The translations under genes and the position numbers were made by a program. A stretch of 64,000 nucleotides of DNA from Marinitoga sp. 1197 (GTDB taxonomy: Bacteria; Thermotogota; Thermotogae; Petrotogales; Petrotogaceae): positions 62,001 through 126,000 of the forward strand of contig NZ_AZAY01000016.1 in assembly GCF_001021165.1 (NCBI RefSeq), given 5' to 3'. The notes beneath the pieces are model-generated. The model did not search any database. It saw only the letters and a list, made by a program, of their open reading frames with translations, and was not told the DNA's origin. Below, piece by piece: positions 38,479 through 48,015 of the stretch (positions within the stretch are counted from its first letter, which is position 1; the number at the start of each line of letters is the position of its first letter).

Positions 38479-39502
38479 TTTCACCTTCTTTGTTATAATC
38501 TACAATAAATTGCGCTATTAATCTTGCTGTATTGTCTACATCAGAAGGATCAACAACTTCTACAGAAGAATGCATATTTAAAATTGGTATAGATATACCT
38601 ATTGTTTTAATACCTTCTCTAACTATCTGAACAATGTCTGCTTCAGTTCCGCTTCTTATAGGTAATGGCTCAATTTGATGCTTTATATTATATTCTTCTG
38701 CTATTTTTATTATTTTTTCTGTTACTTCATTATTCATAGTTGGTCCTATCGCTATTGCCGGCCCTTTTCCCATTTCTATTTTTTCAAAATGTGGTGGTGT
38801 ATCACTCCCAAAAGTGACATCTACAATTATTCCGATTTCTGGATTTACCTCATAACTAGTTCTTTTTGCACCTTTTAATCCTATTTCTTCACCCTGGTTA
38901 AATAAAAAATAAATGCTTTTATCTTCAATTTTATATTTCTCTAAATATTCGAGAGTTTTTAATAAAACTGCACATCCTGCTCTATCATCAAGAGCTTTAC
39001 CTGTTATTTTATTATTCAATTCTTCTGATTTTACATCTACAACGCCAATATCACCAACTTCAATATCTTCTGTTCCACCATCAATAGAAAAATCCACATA
39101 TAGGTTATCGAAATCTGGTGCAGTATTTCTATGTTCCTGCTTTTGAAGATGTGGTGCGAGCATTCCTACAATTCCTAATTTAAATCCCTGTTTCGTTTTA
39201 AACTTAACCCTTTTTGAAATCAATGTTCTTGGATCAACCCCGCCTATAGTATGAACCATTGCAAATTGTTCATCAATTATTTTTGAAATAACTAACCCTA
39301 TTTCATCCATATGAGCAAACAGTCCTATTTTATTACTTCCATTCCCATATTTTATTCCTAAAGATCCTTTTCCTGCATCAAAAATCTCTATATTATTTGA
39401 AATTTTAATCACCAGATCTTTAATTGTCTCTTTCACTTCATTTTCATACATTGAAACACCTATAGCATCGCTTAATTTTTTTAGAATTTCTGTTGTTTTC
39501 AT
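38468..39502 (-). CDS. M42-family aminopeptidase (first of three)
   Basis: A 344-residue paralogue with FAHMDEIGLVIS, ALDDRAGCAV, FNQGEEIGLKGA, DVTFGSDTP and NMHSSVEVVD. Heads the three-peptidase series and starts 13 nt after minC. Adjacent M42 genes are known in Thermotogales; combined TET particles have been described in archaea, so hetero-oligomers are possible here (inference). Confidence 0.92.
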   Translation of the reverse strand: MKTTEILKKLSDAIGVSMYENEVKETIKDLVIKISNNIEIFDAGKGSLGIKYGNGSNKIGLFAHMDEIGLVISKIIDEQFAMVHTIGGVDPRTLISKRVKFKTKQGFKLGIVGMLAPHLQKQEHRNTAPDFDNLYVDFSIDGGTEDIEVGDIGVVDVKSEELNNKITGKALDDRAGCAVLLKTLEYLEKYKIEDKSIYFLFNQGEEIGLKGAKRTSYEVNPEIGIIVDVTFGSDTPPHFEKIEMGKGPAIAIGPTMNNEVTEKIIKIAEEYNIKHQIEPLPIRSGTEADIVQIVREGIKTIGISIPILNMHSSVEVVDPSDVDNTARLIAQFIVDYNKEGENDE

Positions 39503-39515
39503 CTTATAACCTCCA

Positions 39516-40127
39516 TCATAATTCTATAGGTTCAACATTTATCTGATCATTATCATAATGTATTGATACTGGCCCTTTTGGCCATGCGTAATTATTTAAG
39601 ACTATTCCGCATATTTCCACAAGAGGTGATTCCATTTCTGCTGCTACTATAAATGTATTTTTATGCTGCGTCATTCCAACTCTAACTGTACCCTTTATTT
39701 TACCAAATACTATCACACTCCCTCCAGCTCTTATTTCTGAACCCTGATTCACATTACCAAAAATAATTATATCTCCTGGATTATCAAGTATCTGACCAGA
39801 GCGCACATGTTTCTTATATATATTAGTACCACTTAATCTAAATTCTTTCTTCTTTTTTTTGATTTCTGGAAGATCTTCAAAATATGCTCCTGATAAATAT
39901 AATTTTTTCTCCTTTGCCAGCTTTCCTATTTTGGGTACAATTGAATACATTTCTGGATTTTTTATCAAAACATAGAACCCATCACCTTCTGAAAAAAAGT
40001 TATTCAGCTTATCTAAATTTTCAGAAAGTTTTTCCAAAAGTTGCTTTTGTGTAACGTTTTTCTCAAGAAAAAAAATGATGTCTCCATCAATAAATTTAGG
40101 ATATACAATATCTTTTTCCGAAGCCAT
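39516..40127 (-). CDS. minC: Septum site-determining protein MinC
   Basis: A 203-residue inhibitor of FtsZ assembly. The N-terminal part (about 1-95) is the FtsZ-inhibiting domain. The C-terminal beta-helix has VRSGQILDNPGDIIIFGNVN and GAEIRAGGSVIVFGKIKG-like repeats that bind MinD. No minD or minE is adjacent. AGGAGG precedes the ATG. The gene heads the M42 gene run. Confidence 0.93.
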   Translation of the reverse strand: MASEKDIVYPKFIDGDIIFFLEKNVTQKQLLEKLSENLDKLNNFFSEGDGFYVLIKNPEMYSIVPKIGKLAKEKKLYLSGAYFEDLPEIKKKKKEFRLSGTNIYKKHVRSGQILDNPGDIIIFGNVNQGSEIRAGGSVIVFGKIKGTVRVGMTQHKNTFIVAAEMESPLVEICGIVLNNYAWPKGPVSIHYDNDQINVEPIEL

Positions 40128-40300
40128 ACAAAAAACCTCCTGTAATTTTCAATTAATATCTATATAATATAATAGCATATAATTATCGTTAATACCAATT
40201 TATTATTCTTATCATATCTAAGATAATCCTTAATTATCAGCTGAAATTATCTTTTATTGCAGATTTTTTCATTAGCAAAAAAGAAAAAAATATTGTAAAA

Positions 40301-40306
40301 TATAAT
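40301..40306 (+). promoter_or_regulatory. Possible -10 element for the methylmalonyl-CoA operon
   Basis: A consensus TATAAT lies 54 bases before the mutase start. I see no convincing -35. The rest of the 232-base gap upstream holds nothing else I can identify, including no obvious cobalamin riboswitch. Confidence 0.35.
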
Positions 40307-40359
40307 CGTGTCGTGAAATATTTAACCCAAAAAAATCCAGAAATCTGCGGAGGTGCTTT

Positions 40360-42039
40360 ATGTATCAGGATAAAAAATTAATTGAAATTTCAGAGAAGAA
40401 GAAAAAATGGGAAGAAACAACCTTAAAAAAGACACTCGAAAGATTTCCAGAAAGAAAAAAACATTTTAAAACTACTTATAATGAAGAGGTAAAGCGTTTA
40501 TACACACCTGAAGACATTAAAAATATTGATTATTTAGAAGATATAGGATTTCCAGGGGAATATCCTTTTACTCGTGGCGTTCAACCTACAATGTATAGAG
40601 GAAGATTCTGGACAATGAGACAATATGCGGGTTTTGCTTCTGCTGAAGAATCCAATAAACGATATAAATATTTATTAGAACAGGGACAAACAGGTCTTTC
40701 AGTTGCTTTTGATTTACCTACTCAAATAGGATATGATTCAGATCATTCAATGTCAGAAGGTGAAGTGGGAAAAGTAGGCGTTGCTATAGACTCTTTAAAA
40801 GATATGGAAATACTTTTTGATGGTATACCTCTTGATAAAGTAAGTGTTTCTATGACTATTAATTCTACAGCTTCAATATTGCTCTCAATGTTAATAGCTG
40901 TTGCTGAAAAACAAGGGGTAGAACAAGAAAAGTTGAGAGGAACTATACAAAACGATATATTAAAAGAATATATAGCAAGAGGCACATATGTATTTCCTCC
41001 AGAACCTTCGATGAAAGTAATTGTAGATATATTTGAATATGGTTCCAAAAATCTCCCTAAATTTAATTTAATAAGTATAAGTGGATATCATATAAGAGAA
41101 GCTGGCGCAAATGCCGTTCAAGAAGTCGCATTTACATTAGCTGACGGATTGGCATATGTTGAAGCTGCTGTTAAAGCAGGGTTAGATCCAAATATATTTG
41201 GAAAAAATTTATCCTTTTTCTTCAATGCCCATAACAATTTTATTGAAGAAATTGCAAAATTCAGAGCTGCAAGAAAATTATGGGCTAAACTAATGAAAAA
41301 TAAATTTAATGTCACAAACCCTGCTGCATTAAGATTAAAATTTCACACTCAAACTGCAGGTTCCACATTAACTGCTCAACAACCTTTAAACAATATAATA
41401 AGAGTTACCTTGCAGGCTTTAGCCGCTGTTTTAGGTGGAACTCAATCACTGCATACGAATTCTTATGACGAAGCTCTTGGATTGCCTACGGAGTTATCTG
41501 CTACAATTGCTTTAAGAACACAACAAATAATAGCATATGAATCAGGGGTTACTGAAACAATAGATCCTTTTGCAGGATCATATGTTATAGAATCTTTAAC
41601 AAAAGACATTGAGGAAAAAGCTATGAAATATATAGAAAAAATTGAAGAAATGGGAGGAATGGTAAGAGCAATTGAAAATGGTTATGTTCAAAAAGAGATA
41701 TTAAATTCTGCTTATGAAACACAACTATCTATAGAAAATTCCGAACAGATTATTGTAGGATTAAATAAATTTACAGTAGAAGAAGAACATAACGGAACCA
41801 TTTTAAAAGTGGATCCTATCGTTGAAGAAAAACAAAAAGAAAAATTAAAAAATCTAAGAAAAGAAAGAAATAACGACGAAGTAAAGAAAAATCTGTTAAA
41901 ATTGGAAAATGCTGCAAAAAACAATGAAAATATTATGCCATATATTTTAGACGCAGTGAAATCATATGCTACATTGGGTGAAATCACAAATGTTTTAAGA
42001 GACGTCTTCGGCGAATACCACGAAGCTGTAATATTATAA
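40360..42039 (+). CDS. mcmA1: Methylmalonyl-CoA mutase, large (catalytic) subunit
   Basis: A 559-residue B12-dependent mutase interconverting succinyl-CoA and methylmalonyl-CoA. It has the TIM-barrel motifs [54 protein letters not shown] and [20 protein letters not shown]. It lacks the B12-binding domain, which is encoded separately just downstream, as in archaeal and Thermotogota types. GGAGG precedes the ATG. Five or six further genes of the same pathway follow. Confidence 0.96.
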   Translation: MYQDKKLIEISEKKKKWEETTLKKTLERFPERKKHFKTTYNEEVKRLYTPEDIKNIDYLEDIGFPGEYPFTRGVQPTMYRGRFWTMRQYAGFASAEESNKRYKYLLEQGQTGLSVAFDLPTQIGYDSDHSMSEGEVGKVGVAIDSLKDMEILFDGIPLDKVSVSMTINSTASILLSMLIAVAEKQGVEQEKLRGTIQNDILKEYIARGTYVFPPEPSMKVIVDIFEYGSKNLPKFNLISISGYHIREAGANAVQEVAFTLADGLAYVEAAVKAGLDPNIFGKNLSFFFNAHNNFIEEIAKFRAARKLWAKLMKNKFNVTNPAALRLKFHTQTAGSTLTAQQPLNNIIRVTLQALAAVLGGTQSLHTNSYDEALGLPTELSATIALRTQQIIAYESGVTETIDPFAGSYVIESLTKDIEEKAMKYIEKIEEMGGMVRAIENGYVQKEILNSAYETQLSIENSEQIIVGLNKFTVEEEHNGTILKVDPIVEEKQKEKLKNLRKERNNDEVKKNLLKLENAAKNNENIMPYILDAVKSYATLGEITNVLRDVFGEYHEAVIL

Positions 42040-42055
42040 CAAGGGAGGATTAAGG

Positions 42056-42454
42056 ATGAATAAAATAAGGGTATTGGTAGGAAAACCCGGTTTAGATGGT
42101 CATGATAGAGGAGCTAAGGTCGTTGCAAGAGCATTAAGAGACGCTGGAATGGAAGTTATATATACTGGAATAAGGCAAACTCCAGAAGATATTGTAAATA
42201 CAGCTTTAGAAGAAGATGTAAATATCATAGGATTATCAATACTATCAGGAGCACATATGAAATTATGCGAAAAAGTGTTGAAATTATTAAAAGAAAAAGA
42301 TGCAGATATTCCCGTATTTTTAGGTGGAATTATACCAGAAGATGACATACCAACTTTAAAAGAAATTGGGATTGTAGAAGTCTTTGGTCCTGGAACTCCA
42401 CTTGAAACAATAATCAGCAAGGTGAAAGAAATTGTATATTCAAAAAAAGCTTGA
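42056..42454 (+). CDS. mcmA2: Methylmalonyl-CoA mutase, cobalamin-binding subunit
   Basis: A 132-residue B12-binding domain. The DxHxxG motif appears as LDGHDRG near residue 15 (its His is the lower axial ligand), with GLSILSG and GGIIPEDD following. It is translated separately and must pair with the catalytic subunit upstream. GGGAGG precedes the ATG. It overlaps meaB by about 23 nt. Confidence 0.95.
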   Translation: MNKIRVLVGKPGLDGHDRGAKVVARALRDAGMEVIYTGIRQTPEDIVNTALEEDVNIIGLSILSGAHMKLCEKVLKLLKEKDADIPVFLGGIIPEDDIPTLKEIGIVEVFGPGTPLETIISKVKEIVYSKKA

Positions 42455-43364
42455 AAATATAATAGAAAAGTTCAAAAATGGTGAAAAATATGCTTTAGCA
42501 CAGGTAATATCCCTTGTAGAAAACAATATAAATTATGCCTGGGATATAATAAAACAACTTCCAAACCCCGAAAAAGATACACAAATAATAGGAATAACCG
42601 GAAGTCCTGGTGCTGGAAAAAGTACATTTTTATCAAAAGCTGTTAATGAATGGAGCAAAAATAATTTAAAAATAGGTATTATAGCTGTTGACCCATCAAG
42701 CCCATTTTCCGGTGGCGCTTTTCTTGGAGATAGAATACGTATGAGAAATTTGTCCGGTAAAAACAATGTTTACATAAGAAGTATAGCTTCTCGAGGCAGC
42801 GTTGGTGGTTTATGCGATTCAATATATGATATTGTAGATGTTATGAAATCATTTGGATTTGATAAAATAATTATAGAAACTGTTGGTGCAGGACAATCTG
42901 AAATAGAAGTAATATTTGTTGCAGATACTGTGCTCCTTGTTTTATCTCCAAATACCGGTGATGAAATACAGATGTTTAAAGCTGGAATAATGGAAATAGC
43001 TGATGCCTATATAATAAACAAAATGGATTTACCAGAAGCTGATAAATTTATTTTACAATTGAAAAACACATTATCTCTGGAAAATGAATATAAATCAAAA
43101 ATCATATTACCTGTTAGCGCTATACAAAACAAAGGTATTATAGAAAGCATAAATTGGATTGATACACATTTTAATGAATTAAAAAATTCAGGCGAATATG
43201 AATATAGAAAAAAAAGAAGAATAAAAAGAAGAGTTAGAAGCTCTATTATAAGAAATATAGATAATATAATAGATGACTCAAATATAGAATTTGAAAATAT
43301 AAAAGATTACAAAGAAAAAATAATGAAATATATATGTGAGGAGGAAAAAAATGAAAAAGATTGA
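42432..43364 (+). CDS. meaB: MeaB/ArgK-type GTPase, methylmalonyl-CoA mutase chaperone
   Basis: A 310-residue G3E GTPase that guards and reloads cobalamin in the mutase. The P-loop [39 protein letters not shown] and [10 protein letters not shown] motifs are present. The TTG start at 42432 lies inside mcmA2 and follows AAGGTG at proper spacing. Confidence 0.94.
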   Translation: MYIQKKLENIIEKFKNGEKYALAQVISLVENNINYAWDIIKQLPNPEKDTQIIGITGSPGAGKSTFLSKAVNEWSKNNLKIGIIAVDPSSPFSGGAFLGDRIRMRNLSGKNNVYIRSIASRGSVGGLCDSIYDIVDVMKSFGFDKIIIETVGAGQSEIEVIFVADTVLLVLSPNTGDEIQMFKAGIMEIADAYIINKMDLPEADKFILQLKNTLSLENEYKSKIILPVSAIQNKGIIESINWIDTHFNELKNSGEYEYRKKRRIKRRVRSSIIRNIDNIIDDSNIEFENIKDYKEKIMKYICEEEKNEKD

Positions 43365-43749
43365 TCATATTGGAATTGCAGTAAAATCCATTGATAAAGC
43401 TTTAAATTTATATAAAAATTTATTAAATTTAGAAATAACAGGAGAAGAAATTCTTGAAAATAGAGGATTAAAGGTCGTTTTTATAAAAGCTGGTGATACA
43501 AGAATAGAATTATTAGAGCCTTTGCATGAAAATTCTGAAATTTCTGGATTTTTAAATAAAAAAGGCGAAGGAATACATCATATAGCATACGAAGTGGAAA
43601 ATGCCAGTGAAATGATAAAGAAATCAAAAGAATTGGGAATAAAACCTTTAAGTGACGAACCAAAAGATGGTGCTCATAACACAAAAGTTGTTTTTTTACA
43701 TCCAAAAACAACAAATGGCGTATTAGTTGAATTAGTTGAACATAAATAG
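43351..43749 (+). CDS. mce: Methylmalonyl-CoA epimerase
   Basis: A 132-residue vicinal-oxygen-chelate protein interconverting the R and S forms of methylmalonyl-CoA. Metal ligands are in [22 protein letters not shown] and LVELVEH. The ATG at 43351 follows GAGGAGG; it starts inside the end of meaB. Confidence 0.94.
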   Translation: MKKIDHIGIAVKSIDKALNLYKNLLNLEITGEEILENRGLKVVFIKAGDTRIELLEPLHENSEISGFLNKKGEGIHHIAYEVENASEMIKKSKELGIKPLSDEPKDGAHNTKVVFLHPKTTNGVLVELVEHK

Positions 43750-43786
43750 TATAATAAATATAATACTCTTGAAGGGAGTGTAATAA

Positions 43787-45340
43787 ATGGATGAGAAGTT
43801 TCAAGAAATATACGAAGAATTCTTAAAAAGAAAAGAAAAGTTATATGAAGGTGGCGGAGAAACAAAAATAGAAAAACAACACAAACTCGGCAAGTTAACT
43901 GCAAGGGAAAGAATCGAATTATTGGTGGATAAAGGGTCATTTGTTGAAACGGATTTATTTGTAAAACACAGAAGCACAAACTTTGGTCTTGACAAAAAAA
44001 TATTTCCATATGATGGAGTAATAACAGGCATCGGAACAATTAATGGTCAGAAAATTGCAATATATTCTCAGGATTTTACCGTTCAAGGTGGTTCTCTTGG
44101 AGAGATGCATGCAAAAAAAATTATGAAAATTCAGGATATGGCTATGAAATATGGAATTCCAATTATTGGAATTAATGATTCTGGAGGTGCAAGAATACAG
44201 GAAGGCGTCGACTCACTATACGGATATGGTGGAATATTTTATAGAAACACCTTAGCATCTGGAGTTATTCCACAAATCACAATAATTGCAGGACCTTGTG
44301 CTGGTGGTGCTGTATATTCTCCAGCAATCACCGATTTTATTATAATGGTCGACAATACATCGCAAATGTTCATAACTGGACCTCAGGTAATAAAAGCTGT
44401 TACAGGTGAAAATGTTGATAAAAACCAACTTGGCGGCGCTATGGCTCATAATGCAAAAAGCGGTGTTGCTCATTTTATTGCAGAATCAGATGAGGATGCT
44501 ATGAATATAGCCAAAAAACTCTTATCATACATTCCTTCTAACAATTTAGAGACTCCAGAAGATTTTGATTTTGATAATAATTTTGATTTACCTGAAAAGA
44601 TTTATGAAATAGTATCTCCAAATCCAAAAAAAGGATATGATATTAGAGATATTTTAAATCTGGTGTTAGATAAAAATTCTTTCTTTGAAGTGCATAAATA
44701 CTATGCCACAAATATAGTTGTGGGATTTGGTAGATTAGGAGGAAAAAGTGTTGGAATAATTGCTAACCAACCAAAGGTATTAGCTGGAGCTTTAGACATA
44801 AATTCTTCAGATAAAGCTGCAAGATTTATAAGATTCTGTGATGCGTTTAATATTCCTATTATTACATTTGTGGATACTCCGGGATTCTTACCAGGTGTTG
44901 GTCAGGAACATGGAGGAATAATCAGACATGGAGCTAAATTATTATATTCATATAGTGAAGCAACTGTACCAAAATTGACCGTGATTTTAAGAAAAGCTTA
45001 CGGGGGCGCTTATATAGCCATGGCATCTCAACATATAGGGTCTGATTTTGTATTTGCATGGCCAACTGCAGAAATTGCTGTTATGGGATCAGAAGGAGCA
45101 GCGAATATTATATTCAGAAAAGATATACAAAATTCGGAAAATCCAGAAAAAACAAGAATGGAAAAAATTGAAGAATATAAAAAAGAATTTGCAAATCCTT
45201 ATGTTGCAGCTGGAAGAGGTTATATAGAAGATGTTATAGATCCAAAAGAAACCAGAAAAGTTTTAATTCAAACATTATATATATCTGAATCAAAAGCTGA
45301 ACCAAGACCAAATAAAAAACATGGAAATATTCCATTATAA
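43787..45340 (+). CDS. mmdA: Methylmalonyl-CoA decarboxylase alpha / propionyl-CoA carboxylase beta-type carboxyltransferase
   Basis: A 517-residue carboxyltransferase with crotonase-fold halves. The GINDSGGARIQEGVDSL, IAGPCAGGAVYSPAITDF and VDTPGFLPGVGQEHGGIIRHGAK motifs are diagnostic. It moves a carboxyl group between methylmalonyl-CoA and biotin. With a delta/gamma membrane subunit and biotin carrier following, a Na+-pumping decarboxylase is likely; the same protein family also serves in biotin-dependent carboxylases. GAGTG-type site upstream. Confidence 0.92.
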   Translation: MDEKFQEIYEEFLKRKEKLYEGGGETKIEKQHKLGKLTARERIELLVDKGSFVETDLFVKHRSTNFGLDKKIFPYDGVITGIGTINGQKIAIYSQDFTVQGGSLGEMHAKKIMKIQDMAMKYGIPIIGINDSGGARIQEGVDSLYGYGGIFYRNTLASGVIPQITIIAGPCAGGAVYSPAITDFIIMVDNTSQMFITGPQVIKAVTGENVDKNQLGGAMAHNAKSGVAHFIAESDEDAMNIAKKLLSYIPSNNLETPEDFDFDNNFDLPEKIYEIVSPNPKKGYDIRDILNLVLDKNSFFEVHKYYATNIVVGFGRLGGKSVGIIANQPKVLAGALDINSSDKAARFIRFCDAFNIPIITFVDTPGFLPGVGQEHGGIIRHGAKLLYSYSEATVPKLTVILRKAYGGAYIAMASQHIGSDFVFAWPTAEIAVMGSEGAANIIFRKDIQNSENPEKTRMEKIEEYKKEFANPYVAAGRGYIEDVIDPKETRKVLIQTLYISESKAEPRPNKKHGNIPL

Positions 45341-45354
45341 ATGGTGGTGTTATT

Positions 45355-45723
45355 ATGAATAATGTTTTGTCAATTACTCTTGTTGGAATAGTTATAGTTT
45401 TTCTTGTATTGTTTATATTAAGTATGTTTTTTATATTTTTCAAATTTTTATCTCCATCAAATGAAAGAAAAGTAAAAAAGGAAATAAACATGCCTCATAC
45501 AAACCCAAAACCTGTTGAAGATAAAAATATTATCAACATTAATGATGATGAAGAAATAGTTGCTGCTATAATGGGAGCAATATCGATGATTATGGAAAAC
45601 AAAAAATTTAAGATAAAAAGCATTCAAGAAACTACATTATCACAAAGAAAAAATAAAAGCATGTGGGGAGTATTACCATCTGCTATTACCTGGAGAGCAA
45701 AAAGATTAGGAGGGAGAAAATGA
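45355..45723 (+). CDS. mmdD: OadG/MmdD-type small membrane subunit
   Basis: A 122-residue protein with one N-terminal transmembrane helix (about 6-32), a charged linker and a conserved C-terminus ending SMWGVLPSAITWRAKRLGG, in keeping with the gamma/delta subunit of sodium-pumping decarboxylases. It helps assemble the membrane pump. It overlaps the carrier gene by 4 nt (ATGA). Confidence 0.85.
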   Translation: MNNVLSITLVGIVIVFLVLFILSMFFIFFKFLSPSNERKVKKEINMPHTNPKPVEDKNIININDDEEIVAAIMGAISMIMENKKFKIKSIQETTLSQRKNKSMWGVLPSAITWRAKRLGGRK

Positions 45724-46133
45724 TAAGAAAGTTTAATGTTAAGGTAAATGGAAAAAATTATGCAGTGGAAGTAGAAGAATTAGAAAATAACAGTACCGCA
45801 TCTCAACCTGCACCACAACCTGTTGCTCAGCCACCTGTACAATCTGCACCAATATCAAGGCCAGCACCAGAGCCTACACCTGTTATGCAAAAACAAAAAC
45901 ATACATCTGTATCTGACGGAAAAAATGTTGTAAAAGCTCCATTACCTGGTGTTGTCGTAGATATAAATATTGCTGAAGGTAATAGAGTATCAAAAGGGCA
46001 AAAACTATTGGTAATAGAAGCTATGAAAATGGAAAACGAAATATTAAGTGATTATGATGGCGTTGTTGAAAAAATACTTGTTAAGAAAGGTGACAGTATA
46101 GAAGGGGATCAAGATTTAATTATAATTTCATAA
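45720..46133 (+). CDS. mmdC: Biotin carboxyl carrier protein
   Basis: A 137-residue carrier: N-terminal region of about 25 residues, a Pro/Ala/Gln-rich flexible linker, and a C-terminal biotinyl domain with EAMKMEN (biotinylated Lys). The ATG at 45720 follows AGGAGGGAG. Last gene of the cluster before a strong terminator. Confidence 0.94.
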   Translation: MIRKFNVKVNGKNYAVEVEELENNSTASQPAPQPVAQPPVQSAPISRPAPEPTPVMQKQKHTSVSDGKNVVKAPLPGVVVDINIAEGNRVSKGQKLLVIEAMKMENEILSDYDGVVEKILVKKGDSIEGDQDLIIIS

Positions 46134-46150
46134 TAAATCAGAATGTTACC

Positions 46151-46194
46151 ACAAATAATAAAAAGGAGAATTTATTCTCCTTTTTATTATTTGT
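46151..46194 (+). terminator. Strong terminator after the methylmalonyl-CoA operon
   Basis: A 20-bp perfect inverted repeat around aaaggagaa / ttctccttt with loop TTTA. It ends the plus-strand operon. The following 145 bases up to the last bacteriocin-cluster gene hold nothing else I can support. Confidence 0.88.
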
Positions 46195-46339
46195 GTACCT
46201 TTCTAAAAAGTCCTAAGATTTTAAGAATAGTTTTATCTAAAAATTTATTTTTTCTATCAAATGAGTATTTTTGCTAATTTTTTTGTATCCAAGTTCCATA
46301 TTTTTTATTATTTTAAAAAGCTTATAGTTGCTTTAGATA

Positions 46340-46834
46340 TTAAATTAAAAAACGAATGAAAATATTTATACTATATATTAAGCTAAAAATTATAACGTAA
46401 TACAATTTTTTATTCTTTAATTCGTCAGAAAATAAAAAGACCATAACCACTATTCCAACAAAATTGGTAACCAAAAACAATAAATAAGAATTTATTTTAA
46501 TACCTAAAAATAAAATTCCAATTAGCAAAGACATAATATAGCTTATCAATATTCCAATTGATAATTTTAATTCATTTATGCTTATACTCAAAAATTTAAA
46601 AATTATTTTATTTAAAAATATTCCGATTATAAACGAAAGAAAAAACACAAATAATGCAAGAAATATAATCAAGATATTTAAAAACGAAATATTTATATCT
46701 ATACTTTTAGATAAGTCGACAATAATTTTTTTTATTGAGATGTTTTTCTGAAAATATTCAAAAACAAAAGATACAAAAATATATGACGCACCTATATAAG
46801 TTATTAAAAAGTATATATGTTCTTTTTTAATCAT
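46340..46834 (-). CDS. Small membrane protein of the circular-bacteriocin cluster
   Basis: A 164-residue, very hydrophobic protein with about four transmembrane segments and basic short loops. I recognise no family by eye; it may correspond to a SpoIIM/DUF95-like component or to the immunity protein of circular-bacteriocin clusters, both of which are membrane proteins of similar type. AAGGAAGGG lies upstream of the ATG, and it overlaps the ATPase gene by 8 nt. It is the last gene of the cluster. Confidence 0.7.
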   Translation of the reverse strand: MIKKEHIYFLITYIGASYIFVSFVFEYFQKNISIKKIIVDLSKSIDINISFLNILIIFLALFVFFLSFIIGIFLNKIIFKFLSISINELKLSIGILISYIMSLLIGILFLGIKINSYLLFLVTNFVGIVVMVFLFSDELKNKKLYYVIIFSLIYSINIFIRFLI

Positions 46835-47420
46835 AAAACATCCCTTCCTTTTTTAAAGTTAATTCAATAAAATTATAGCTATTTAAATTCCCATGATAAG
46901 TAAATATTACTATAGTTCTTTCTGAACTTCTTTGGTTTAACTCGGCAAATAAAATATTCTGTGTTTTTAAATCCAGATGAGAAATCGCCTCATCAATAAT
47001 AATCATGTCCCACATATTTGGTATAAAAATAAGAGAAAAAATTGTTTTTAAATTTGTTCCAACTGATGCTTTATATGGAAATATGGAGGCATCTTCTATA
47101 TTCAACTTTTTTAAAACTTTTTCAATAAAATCTTTCCTAATATTTATACTATGATAAAACATAAATAATTCAATATTTTCTTTTAATGTTAACCAATTCT
47201 CATTTAATGAAAATTCTGGAATATACAATATTCTTTTTAAGTTATTTTTATATATTCCTCCACTAAATTTTTCAATGTTCGAAATACATCTAAGAAACAC
47301 ACTTTTCCCAATTCCATTTTCTCCTTTTAACCAGTATATGTTATTATAAAAAACATAAGAGATATTTTCAAAAATTATTTTTTCTCCATATTTTTTATAA
47401 CAATTTTTAAGTTCAAGCAT
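46827..47420 (-). CDS. ABC transporter ATPase of the circular-bacteriocin cluster
   Basis: A 197-residue nucleotide-binding subunit. Walker A is GENGIGKS (33-40), Walker B MIIIDE (139-144), D-loop SHLD and H-loop His in TYHG (about 176). The LSGGQ signature is absent: its place holds SVGTNLK (about 119-125). It is slightly short for an ABC ATPase. The start at 47420 is preferred over 47441 for its GGAGG and family N-terminus. Circular bacteriocin clusters regularly carry such an ATPase for export and self-protection. Confidence 0.88.
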   Translation of the reverse strand: MLELKNCYKKYGEKIIFENISYVFYNNIYWLKGENGIGKSVFLRCISNIEKFSGGIYKNNLKRILYIPEFSLNENWLTLKENIELFMFYHSINIRKDFIEKVLKKLNIEDASIFPYKASVGTNLKTIFSLIFIPNMWDMIIIDEAISHLDLKTQNILFAELNQRSSERTIVIFTYHGNLNSYNFIELTLKKEGMFYD

Positions 47421-47445
47421 TCTATCTGATCCTCCTAGCATATAC

Positions 47446-48015
47446 TCACCTTTTTCTTAATTTAAGCACATAAAAAGATATTAATTTGTGAATGTTGAAT
47501 ATATATAAAAATACCAGAAATGCAAGTTTAAAAAATTCACCATATATTTTATTATAAAAAGATATTTTCAAAAAAATATTATTATACATATCTGGAATCA
47601 AAAAGATTATTATTACATATATTACAAAAATAATCAGAAAAAAATGATTTATTTTTTTTCTAAACTCAAAAGATTTATAATGAATGAAAATATAAATTTT
47701 AATTATATACCATACAAGTAAAATTAGATTTATAAAAAATAATAGAATGTAGATACTTAAATCTTTAGAAATTAATACAAAAATAAAAAATAAAAATATA
47801 ATAGCAGTAAAAAAAAGCCCTATTTTAAATTCATACGAATTTAAAATCCAGTATTTATATGGATACTTTGTGGTTTTGAAAAATGCATATTTGCTATATA
47901 AAACCTCAAAGTTTAACTGTTTTTCTTCTAAAATTAATTCTAATTCAGCCATCAAAAAAATCATTAAAAAATATTCAGCAATATACATATTAAAGAAATA
48001 ATATGTTATAATCAT
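47446..48015 (-). CDS. Membrane protein of the circular-bacteriocin cluster (possible second half of a split gene)
   Basis: A 189-residue protein with about five transmembrane helices, no recognised domain. The ATG at 48015 overlaps the preceding stop (ATGA) and has no ribosome binding site. A run of seven T lies just before it on the coding strand, so it may be joined to the upstream ORF by frameshifting or be a broken half of one gene. The fused length of roughly 420-440 residues would fit the large membrane proteins of such clusters. Confidence 0.65.
   Translation of the reverse strand: MIITYYFFNMYIAEYFLMIFLMAELELILEEKQLNFEVLYSKYAFFKTTKYPYKYWILNSYEFKIGLFFTAIIFLFFIFVLISKDLSIYILLFFINLILLVWYIIKIYIFIHYKSFEFRKKINHFFLIIFVIYVIIIFLIPDMYNNIFLKISFYNKIYGEFFKLAFLVFLYIFNIHKLISFYVLKLRKR

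Noticed and set aside
40128-40359. Cobalamin riboswitch before the B12-dependent mutase
   Set aside because: The 232-base gap is plain AT-rich sequence without B12-box or paired GC-rich helices.
43674-44473. Several antisense reading frames over mce and mmdA
   Set aside because: They lie opposite strongly conserved genes, lack ribosome sites and show the Leu/His/Phe-rich composition of shadow frames.
46195-46339. Degenerate copy of the palindromic element (ctaaaaagtc) or a small immunity ORF
   Set aside because: Only the short outer motif matches and the inner arms are absent. The only ATG reading is about 20 codons with no ribosome binding site.
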